From an archaeon (lineage in GTDB: Archaea > B1Sed10-29 > JAJSAI01): a stretch of DNA of 35,827 bases. Within the stretch, counting starts at the first letter, position 1. Each line of letters starts with the position of its first letter. The notes beneath the pieces were generated by a model, which ran no database searches, had not been told where the DNA came from, and was given only the letters and a program-made list of their open reading frames with translations. The stretch spans positions 1-35,827 of the forward strand of contig JAJSAI010000026.1 of assembly GCA_024274695.1 (NCBI GenBank). Direction: 5' to 3'. The position numbers were made by a program, and so were the translations under genes. Of this stretch, positions 30,354-35,827 are shown in pieces.

Positions 30354-31243
30354 ATTTCCCTTAGCCTTCTTATCCTCTCTTCTATTGGAGGGTGGGTGCT
30401 GAAGAGGCCTTTCAGGTTCACGCTGCCGAGGGGGTTGGCTATGAAAAGATGCGCGTTACCAGGATTAGCGCCCTTCAGCGGTTGCTTGTAGCCAGCAATT
30501 TTTTCCAGGGCCCTGGCCAGCCCTTCAGGGTATCTTGTGAGCATGGCGCTTGTCGCGTCTGCCATGAACTCCCTCTTGCGCGAGATCACGGCCTTGATCA
30601 TGGCCGCGAAAATTGGGGCTACTATGGAGGCGATCACTGCTACCAGCAGCACTATCAACGCAGCCTGGCCCTTGTCCCTGTCTCCGCTAAAGACTCCGTG
30701 GAATGCCATGTTCCGGAACAAGAATGCGAGCGCCACGATCGTCCCAGCCATCACCGCGGCAAGGGTCATTACTTTCATGTCGTTGTTCCTGATGTGGCCC
30801 ATCTCGTGGCCTATCACGCCCCTTATCTCGTCCTTGTCCATCCTGTTCAACAGGCCTGTCGTGGCGCAGATTACTGCATTGCGGGGGTTCCTTCCGGTCG
30901 CGAACGCGTTAGGCGCGGGATCGTCTATCACGTACGCTTTAGGGGTTGGAAGACCCGCTGCTATGGCCATTTCCTCTACAGCGTGCTGGAACTCCGCTTC
31001 CTTGAGGTTCCTCATGTTCGCGGGCCTGGCCTTGAAGTGCTTGAGCACTATCCTGTCAGAATAATAGTACTGGTACACGGTCACGAGGAGCATTACCACG
31101 AACACCGCGACAGTTATCCAGTACGTCATGAAGTACCCGAACACCAGGCCTATTCCCAGGAAAAAGGTTAGGAAGAACGCCATTAGGGCTATTGAAAGGA
31201 GGTCATTCCTGCGTATCTCCGAAAAGAAAAACCTCCTGCCCAC
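30350..31243 (-). CDS. htpX: HtpX-like membrane zinc metalloprotease (M48)
   Basis: HtpX cleaves misfolded membrane proteins. The 297-residue protein has two N-terminal membrane helices (about 15-60), the metalloprotease motif GHEMGH (with the two His ligands and Glu) near residue 145, two further hydrophobic segments (about 160-215), and a C-terminal FSTHPPIEERIRRLREM typical of the family. The third ligand lies in KREFMADATSAMLTR. It follows the LemA gene by 27 bases on the same strand, a pairing frequent in archaea and bacteria. With Lon and the SPFH protein in the same window it would be part of membrane protein quality control. Confidence 0.95.
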   Translation of the reverse strand: MGRRFFFSEIRRNDLLSIALMAFFLTFFLGIGLVFGYFMTYWITVAVFVVMLLVTVYQYYYSDRIVLKHFKARPANMRNLKEAEFQHAVEEMAIAAGLPTPKAYVIDDPAPNAFATGRNPRNAVICATTGLLNRMDKDEIRGVIGHEMGHIRNNDMKVMTLAAVMAGTIVALAFLFRNMAFHGVFSGDRDKGQAALIVLLVAVIASIVAPIFAAMIKAVISRKREFMADATSAMLTRYPEGLARALEKIAGYKQPLKGANPGNAHLFIANPLGSVNLKGLFSTHPPIEERIRRLREM

Positions 31244-31270
31244 GATTTTTTGCCTCCTCTTCCGACTTTT

Positions 31271-31852
31271 TCAGAACTTTACCTTGGGCACCGCCCTCTC
31301 AGCCTCTTCTATTTCAAAGAACTCTCTTGGCTTGAACTTGAATACCCTCGCGAAGATGTTCGTGGGGAACATCTGTATCTTGTTGTTGTACGCTAGCACT
31401 GAGTCGTTGTAGAACTGTCTGGCGTACGCGATCTTTGACTCTATGCTCTCTAACTGTTCTTGAAGTAGCTTGAAGTTCTCAGCAGCCCTCAGCTGAGGGT
31501 AGTTTTCTGCCACCGCGAAGAGGCTCTTGAGGGCGGAGGTGAGCATGTTGTTGGCTTTTGCTTTCTCCGCCACGGTCCCCGCCTGCATGAGCGCTGCTCT
31601 CGCCTTGGTGACCTCCTCGAAAACTGTTTTCTCATGCTTTGCGTACCCCTTTACTGTTTCCACAAGGTTGGGGACCAGGTCTGCTCTCTTCTTGAGCTGT
31701 ACGTCTATCTGGCTCCAGGCGTTGTCCACCTGGTTCCTCGCGCCAACGAGAGAATTGTACGCGTATATCGCGTAGAGCACAAGGGCCACGAGGATGATTA
31801 TTCCAATAAGGACTGTCATGCTCAGTCCGAACAGGGATAGTAATGTCATCAT
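31271..31852 (-). CDS. lemA: LemA family protein
   Basis: LemA proteins have one N-terminal membrane helix and a long helical domain; their biochemical role is not known. This one has 193 residues with the ATG at 31852. The helix is at about 10-30, and the typical features are [19 protein letters not shown], then [28 protein letters not shown] and [21 protein letters not shown] site lies six bases before the ATG and decides against the TTG at 31870. It is the first gene of the lemA-htpX pair. Confidence 0.93.
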   Translation of the reverse strand: MMTLLSLFGLSMTVLIGIIILVALVLYAIYAYNSLVGARNQVDNAWSQIDVQLKKRADLVPNLVETVKGYAKHEKTVFEEVTKARAALMQAGTVAEKAKANNMLTSALKSLFAVAENYPQLRAAENFKLLQEQLESIESKIAYARQFYNDSVLAYNNKIQMFPTNIFARVFKFKPREFFEIEEAERAVPKVKF

Positions 31853-31952
31853 GCTGCTCTCACCGGTCAAGAAAAGGATGGCAGGTATAAAAATCTTTCT
31901 CGGCTGGCGCCGCGAAAGTTATTTAAACACACCTTCTCTTGTTCTATGCCGG

Positions 31953-32591
31953 ATGAGCGTGCTTCAGGTGAACCCGTGTTCGCTGGCCTACTTGCTGGCC
32001 GCGGGAGTGCTCGGGCTACTGTACTACTCTCTTTCAAGAGCGAGGACAATGCATCCTGCGAGAATAGCGTACAACAGGTCAATACTCGCGGCGGTGTTCT
32101 GGATGTTTTTTGACTTCCTTGAGTACAGCTCGGCGGACCCTTTGCTTGCCAGAGCATTCCTGATACTCACAACCCTTTCCATTGCGGTCACGCTATACTT
32201 CGTGCTGAACGCAGGGTTCCTCCTGGCCGGCAAAAGGCTCGGCTGGATAGCGTACGTGCCTATCATCGCGTCCGTCATCCTGTCACCCTTTTTTGAGGTC
32301 CAGCCCGCTGTTTTCACCCCTTTTGACGACAAGTTCAACGTTCCCCTGGGCGTATGGCTTGGGCTGGAGTTCGTCCTGTTTGTCGCGTTCCCGGTGGCGC
32401 TTTACACTGTGCGCCGGAAGTGTTCTGACGAGAGGGTGATAAAAAGGCTTGACAGCCTCATAGCCGCTGCAGTGTTCATAACCATTTTCACAATAACATA
32501 CTATGTTTATCACCTGTTCACTCTCCTGCCTCCCCTGACGTGGGTTATGGCCATCGCGTACGCGGGGCTGACGTACAATTCCTTCAGGTGA
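31953..32591 (+). CDS. Multi-pass membrane protein, sensor-like (copy 1)
   Basis: I do not recognise a named family with certainty. The 212-residue protein has about seven hydrophobic segments, with WMFFDFLEYSSADPLLA between the second and third. The layout resembles the seven-helix N-terminal region of some histidine kinases, but no kinase domain follows. A TATA-like TATTTAAAC (about 31920-31928) lies about 28 bases before the ATG, so the mRNA is probably leaderless. The next gene encodes a protein of the same size and layout, so the two probably arose by duplication and may pair. Confidence 0.6.
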   Translation: MSVLQVNPCSLAYLLAAGVLGLLYYSLSRARTMHPARIAYNRSILAAVFWMFFDFLEYSSADPLLARAFLILTTLSIAVTLYFVLNAGFLLAGKRLGWIAYVPIIASVILSPFFEVQPAVFTPFDDKFNVPLGVWLGLEFVLFVAFPVALYTVRRKCSDERVIKRLDSLIAAAVFITIFTITYYVYHLFTLLPPLTWVMAIAYAGLTYNSFR

Positions 32592-32600
32592 TGTGATCGC

Positions 32601-33242
32601 ATGCAGTGGTGGACTCTGTTATACCCGTTGAGCATGATTTTCCTGGCAGCATACTTCCTGCACGTCTTCCTCTCAAGCAATCACAAGACCACTGCCAAAA
32701 AAGTGTACTACGTCTCGCTTTTCACTGGCGTGGTCTGGATAATCACGGAATACCTGCAGCACCAGGCCTGCGACCCCGGCCAGGCAGGCCTTTTTGTCAT
32801 GCTCTCTTACCTGTTCGCCAGCGTGGCTGTGGCCCTCATTGCTATCACGAGCCTGTTACTCGCCGGGTGCGGGAAGGTCCTTAAAGCACTCGCGTTCACG
32901 CCATTGTTAGTCCTCTTCGTGTGGATCCCCTCTTTTAGTGTTATAAGGGTGTACTACGGCTGGACCGCCGAACCATCAGTCATGTCTGCTGTTTGGGCAT
33001 TCAGCTTCCTTGTCCCCGCAGCCCTGCTCTTGCACACGTTTTTCTTGTTCCACAAGAGAGTGAACAACAAGGACCTTAGGAAAAGGAGCCTTCTCTTCTC
33101 GCTTTATTCCACTTTCCTCCTAGTGTTCGGTTTGGCATACTACCTTTTCTGCTTTTACACCAAGTCCTTCCCGTTCATGAGCCCCGTTCCCGTGATCCTC
33201 TACCTGGCGCTGACCTACCCGTTGTTCGGGAAAAAACGATGA
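32601..33242 (+). CDS. Multi-pass membrane protein, sensor-like (copy 2)
   Basis: A 213-residue protein with about seven hydrophobic segments, resembling the preceding protein in length, helix spacing and position of the motif WIITEYLQHQACDPGQA, which matches the WMFFDFLEY...DPLLA place of copy 1. Both end soon after a LxLTY element (ALTYPLFGKKR here, GLTYNSFR in copy 1). It starts nine bases after copy 1, in the same operon. No enzymatic or kinase domain is attached. A sensing or scaffolding role is a guess. Confidence 0.6.
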   Translation: MQWWTLLYPLSMIFLAAYFLHVFLSSNHKTTAKKVYYVSLFTGVVWIITEYLQHQACDPGQAGLFVMLSYLFASVAVALIAITSLLLAGCGKVLKALAFTPLLVLFVWIPSFSVIRVYYGWTAEPSVMSAVWAFSFLVPAALLLHTFFLFHKRVNNKDLRKRSLLFSLYSTFLLVFGLAYYLFCFYTKSFPFMSPVPVILYLALTYPLFGKKR

Positions 33243-33286
33243 TTCTTGCAAAAGTTTTTTATCCTGCCGTGCTGTTGTTGTAGTGC

Positions 33287-34354
33287 ATGGAGGGTGCTAA
33301 AGAGGCGATGTTCTATGCTCCCCTGGAAGAGGGTGCTGTAAAGTGCATGCTGTGCCGGAGGGGATGCGTAATCCCTGATGGCGGCAGGGGATTCTGCAGG
33401 GTCAGAAAGAACGTTGGCGGTAAACTGTACTCGTTGAACTACGGGCGCGCGATAGGGATGGCAGTGGACCCAATAGAAAAGAAGCCGTTCTACCACTTCT
33501 GGCCAGGGTCTCAAGCGTTCTCTTTCGCGACCGTGGGATGCAACTTCAGGTGCCTGCACTGCCAGAACTGGGATATCTCTCAGGCAAGCCCAGAAGACTT
33601 TCCCACGCCGTACACTCCTCCGGAAGAGCTCGTGAGAGAAGCAGAACGCTTAGGCACCCGGATAATCGCGTACACGTACACCGAGCCAACAATCTTCTAC
33701 GAGTACGCTCGGGACACCGGCGTGCTGGCCAGGGAGAAAGGAATGCTGAACGTTTTCGTTACCAACGGGTACACCGGAAAGGAGGCCATAGATGACGCGG
33801 CCAAAAGTTTTCTGGACGCTGCCAGAATAGACCTTAAGGGAGGCGAGGAACACTACCTTAAAATAGCAGGGGGAGTGGTGCTGGACAGGGTGCTTGACAC
33901 CATCAGGGACTACTACCGGACCGGAATGCACGTGGAGATAATAACCCTCGTGATCCCCGGAGACAATGACACCAGAGAGTTCGTCGCCAGAATGGCTGGA
34001 TTCCTGAGGACAGAACTCTCGGACGAGGTCCCCTGGCACTTCACGAGATTCTACCCAGCCTACAAGATGACTGACGTTCCTCCCACGAGCGTTGAAACCC
34101 TTGAAAAAATGCATGACTGGGCGAAAGAAGAGGGCATGAAGTACGTATACATCGGCAACGTGCCCGGGCACGAGTACAACAACACGTACTGCCCGAAGTG
34201 CGGGGAAAAAGTAATAGAACGGGACGGGTTCACTGTCACGGGAGTAGCCCTCTCAGGATCTCCTGGAAAGTACAAGTGCCCCTCGTGTGGGACCAGAATA
34301 CCTATAGTGGGCGAGGCAAAACCCACGTCCCTCAGCAGGCCTGAGCTTTTTTAG
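33287..34354 (+). CDS. amrS: AmmeMemoRadiSam system radical SAM enzyme (AmrS)
   Basis: A 355-residue radical SAM protein of the AmmeMemoRadiSam type. The N-terminus has a Cys-rich motif (CMLCRRGCVIPDG) and VDPIEKKPFYHFWPG, which define the family, followed by the radical SAM cysteines C85, C89 and C92 (CNFRCLHC). The middle has AYTYTEPTIFYEYA and IDLKGG. A C-terminal zinc-ribbon-like end has CPKCGE and CPSCG. The family's usual partners (AMMECR1 and Memo) are not in this window. The reaction is not established. A TATA-like AGTTTTTTATCC lies about 30 bases before the ATG. Confidence 0.9.
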   Translation: MEGAKEAMFYAPLEEGAVKCMLCRRGCVIPDGGRGFCRVRKNVGGKLYSLNYGRAIGMAVDPIEKKPFYHFWPGSQAFSFATVGCNFRCLHCQNWDISQASPEDFPTPYTPPEELVREAERLGTRIIAYTYTEPTIFYEYARDTGVLAREKGMLNVFVTNGYTGKEAIDDAAKSFLDAARIDLKGGEEHYLKIAGGVVLDRVLDTIRDYYRTGMHVEIITLVIPGDNDTREFVARMAGFLRTELSDEVPWHFTRFYPAYKMTDVPPTSVETLEKMHDWAKEEGMKYVYIGNVPGHEYNNTYCPKCGEKVIERDGFTVTGVALSGSPGKYKCPSCGTRIPIVGEAKPTSLSRPELF

Positions 34355-34698
34355 AGCAGGCCGAAGAATATCGCGAGCATCACGACCGCAAGCCCAGGTA
34401 TTCCTGTTACTGCTACGATCAGTATGACCAGAGGGTTTGTCAAGGGCACGGGAATCCCGAGAACGAACTTTAGTATCAGCAGGCCGATTATGCCGATTAT
34501 CACGTTTGCTATGATGTTCTTAAGAAACTTTAGGAAAAGGAAAAAACCCACTATCAGTATCACCGCGCCTATAAGCAGGCCCCAGTGTCCCGTGAACGCT
34601 TTTATGGGCTCGGTTACCTGAGTGATGTTGCCCGTGACGTTGGCCACTGTGTAAGTAATGTTAAGAACATCGGTCCCTATTCCCAGCAAGCGAAACAC
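34351..34698 (-). CDS. BofA-like membrane protein
   Basis: A 115-residue membrane protein. After a short N-terminal stretch with several Asn/Thr residues, it has three hydrophobic segments. The C-terminal part, with NVIIGIIGLLILKF, then PLTNPLVILIVAVTGIPG, matches the pattern of the BofA family (named after the inhibitor of pro-sigma-K processing in Bacillus), which also has members in archaea with no sporulation. The role there is unknown. It overlaps the amrS stop by four bases in a tail-to-tail arrangement. Confidence 0.65.
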   Translation of the reverse strand: MFRLLGIGTDVLNITYTVANVTGNITQVTEPIKAFTGHWGLLIGAVILIVGFFLFLKFLKNIIANVIIGIIGLLILKFVLGIPVPLTNPLVILIVAVTGIPGLAVVMLAIFFGLL

Positions 34699-34748
34699 CC
34701 TGTTTTAAATACACTGAGTAGTATAAAAGCGTTTCAGAGGGATCTAAG

Positions 34749-35459
34749 ATGATAGAATTTTCCGAAAACGAGATAGCCGTTGGAAAAGCACTGCTTGAAG
34801 GACCTCTTGACGCCATAGAACTGAGGAAAAAAACAGGAATTCCTGCTGACGAGCTTATTCAGGCCCTGAAGAGGCTCATGAACCTCAGGATAGTAGAGCT
34901 CCAGGGCCAGAAGTACAAGCTAGTGGACAGGATCCTTGAAAAAGCGGGCAGGGCAGGAGAGTTCAAGGAAAAGTACCGGGTCAGAATGATAATAGAAGGA
35001 TCAAGCAAGGACCCTCTTGCTCTGGAGAAGCAGATGAACGTGCTCGTGGACAAGATAAAGCAAGAGAAAATACTCGTGCACGATCTCGAGCTCGCCGAGA
35101 TCAAGGAAGACCAAGGCCAGTACCACTCCTTCATAGAACTGGATTTTGGAGCGTCCTCGTTCGACTCAGTGATCCGGATGATCACCAACTACGGGCCTAG
35201 TTCCATAGAACTCCTGGAACCAAAAGGGCCGATTACCCTCACTCCAAAAGAGGTTCACGACAGCTTTGTGGACATGGCTAACTTCACCCACTACTATGTT
35301 GGCCTAGTGGTTAACCTGTCCATGCAGAACAATATTCTACGGGAAGAGCTCAGGAAGGCCAAGAACCAGTTGCGGGAAAAAGAACTTCAAGAAGGCTCTG
35401 GAACAGATGAGGAAAAGGAAAGTACGCCGGAGGCGAGGGCGGAAGAGAAAAGTTTATAA
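34749..35459 (+). CDS. Winged-helix protein with C-terminal coiled coil, function unknown
   Basis: A 236-residue soluble protein. Residues about 5-60 look like a winged helix (EIAVGKALLEGPLDAIELRKKTG as helix-turn-helix region, then RIVELQGQKYKLV as wing). A middle alpha/beta domain (about 75-165) includes YRVRMIIEGSSKDP and SFIELDFGASSFDSVIRMI. The last 70 residues are helical and charged, with LREELRKAKNQLREKEL as a coiled coil and an acidic tail. I do not recognise the family. The fold suggests a DNA-binding regulator. A TATA-like GTATAAAAG (about 34720-34728) lies about 25 bases before the ATG. Confidence 0.6.
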   Translation: MIEFSENEIAVGKALLEGPLDAIELRKKTGIPADELIQALKRLMNLRIVELQGQKYKLVDRILEKAGRAGEFKEKYRVRMIIEGSSKDPLALEKQMNVLVDKIKQEKILVHDLELAEIKEDQGQYHSFIELDFGASSFDSVIRMITNYGPSSIELLEPKGPITLTPKEVHDSFVDMANFTHYYVGLVVNLSMQNNILREELRKAKNQLREKELQEGSGTDEEKESTPEARAEEKSL

Positions 35460-35720
35460 ACTTTTCCCCAGGCGAAACCATTTATAAAGAGTAACGTTGA
35501 TACACTCCCAAGCACACCAGAAGTTTTTTGAACGATGAACGAAAAAACCCCTAAAATTGAGCGATTGACGTACCATGGATAGACGATTGTTATGCAGGGT
35601 ACCAAAACATTTATAAATGAATGGCATGTCATGTTCAAAAGACGTGGAGGGAGATCCACGTCTTTTGTAAAAAAGAAAAAACATAGATCTTTGTGAACCG
35701 AATAAGAGGTGAAATGAAGC
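35460..35720 (+). promoter_or_regulatory. Upstream region of the S-layer gene with two TATA elements
   Basis: The 261 bases have no convincing gene. Two similar TATA elements, CATTTATAAAG (box at 35481-35488) and CATTTATAAATG (box at 35610-35618), point to the S-layer gene. The second would start RNA near 35640. A ribosome site GAGGTGA (35705-35711) precedes the ATG at 35721. A 15-codon frame starts at 35535 without a ribosome site. A long hairpin is listed separately. Confidence 0.55.
35636..35667 (+). other. Perfect 13-bp hairpin in the S-layer mRNA leader
   Basis: CAAAAGACGTGGA (35636-35648) and TCCACGTCTTTTG (35655-35667) are perfectly complementary, with a six-base loop GGGAGA. The hairpin begins where transcription from the TATA box at 35610-35618 is expected to begin (about 35640), so the mRNA could start with a stem-loop. 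Confidence 0.7.
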
Positions 35721-35827
35721 ATGAGGGTTATAAACACCAAGAGGATAGCCGCAATAGCAGCGGGAGCTGCTATGGTCGGTAGCGTACTTGCTACCTGGCT
35801 AGCCGTAGACAGGGTGGGAGACGTACA
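35721..35827 (+). CDS. S-layer protein, N-terminal signal peptide (truncated by window)
   Basis: Only the first 35 codons are in the window. The sequence starts MRVINTKRIAAIAAGAA and continues MVGSVLATWLAVD, which is a classic signal peptide close to the start of methanogen-type S-layer proteins (a basic stretch, then AAIAAGAAMVGSVLA). The gene has a strong ribosome site (GAGGTGA, nine bases upstream) and a dedicated promoter, fitting a highly expressed surface protein. Another ATG at 35714 is out of frame and runs into a stop. The rest of the protein is not visible, so the call rests on the signal peptide and context. Confidence 0.65.
   Translation, partial: MRVINTKRIAAIAAGAAMVGSVLATWLAVDRVGDV

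Noticed and set aside
30392-31171. A 259-codon frame antisense to htpX
   Set aside because: It is opposite a clear M48 protease and its translation is rich in His, Val, Arg and Tyr with no recognisable domain; it is a codon-bias shadow.
35535-35582. 15-codon frame as a leader peptide gene
   Set aside because: It has no ribosome site and no supporting feature beyond position, so it is not listed as a gene.
35636-35667. Hairpin as an intrinsic terminator
   Set aside because: It lies between a good TATA box and the S-layer start, is followed by GTAAAAAAG rather than a T run on the plus strand, and archaea do not usually depend on hairpin terminators.
1-35827. CRISPR arrays, insertion sequences, toxin-antitoxin pairs and rRNA genes
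   Set aside because: No spaced direct repeats, transposase, rRNA-like stretches or toxin partner for the AbrB-like frame were seen on either strand.

Overview
The window comes from an archaeon. It carries Csl4, RNA polymerase subunit L, PCNA, two-subunit primase, GINS, L44e, S27e, aIF2-alpha, Nop10, an archaeal membrane-bound Lon, an encoded-CCA tRNA-His with a bulge-helix-bulge intron, and the signal peptide of a methanogen-type S-layer protein. Many genes have a TATA element 25-30 bases before a start codon, as expected for leaderless or short-leader archaeal transcripts; others have GGTG/GGAGG ribosome sites. No rRNA is present, so I cannot place the lineage. An uncultivated euryarchaeal or DPANN-type genome would fit.

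Layout. 1-10252: housekeeping and membrane genes (CaCA exchanger end, Lon, DUF373, SPFH protein, SpoIIM-like protein; csl4-rpoL-DUF99-S26 peptidase operon; PCNA; CNNM/CorC-like protein; DUF457-like protein). 10222-11995: a radical SAM-SPASM-GNAT fusion preceded by an overlapping 41-codon Cys-containing ORF. 12038-16411: CPA2 antiporter, then priL-priS-gins. 16412 to about 24300: an A+T-rich island. 24136-28642: L44e, S27e, aIF2-alpha, Nop10, a small basic protein, PAC2-like protein, EndoQ and a family 4 uracil-DNA glycosylase. 28651-31852: hisS, tRNA-His, an AbrB-like ORF, HtpX and LemA. 31953-35827: two related multi-pass membrane proteins, the AmmeMemoRadiSam radical SAM enzyme, a BofA-like protein, a winged-helix protein and the start of an S-layer gene with an unusual leader.

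Main discovery candidate: the island looks like an archaeal RiPP (ribosomally made, modified peptide) cluster. A 29-residue peptide gene at 19418-19507 has a Lys-rich WxxP leader and a short tail with adjacent cysteines and threonines. It lies divergently beside a radical SAM/SPASM maturase (18371-19372). The same island has a PqqD-like recognition protein coupled to a soluble S26-type peptidase (21666-22243), two GT4-like glycosyltransferases, a DegT-family aminotransferase, a Gfo/Idh dehydrogenase and a NodU/TobZ-type carbamoyltransferase. I infer a peptide that is crosslinked by the radical SAM enzyme, cut by the peptidase, and possibly decorated with a carbamoylated (amino)sugar. The sequence supports the parts list; the product is a hypothesis.

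The island separates gins from the L44e-S27e-aIF2-alpha-Nop10 genes, which are neighbours in many archaea. The composition change on its right side falls inside the L44e reading frame, which suggests exchange by homologous recombination. A second notable feature is a tRNA-His(GUG) with a 45-nt intron in its T-loop, just upstream of hisS on the same strand.
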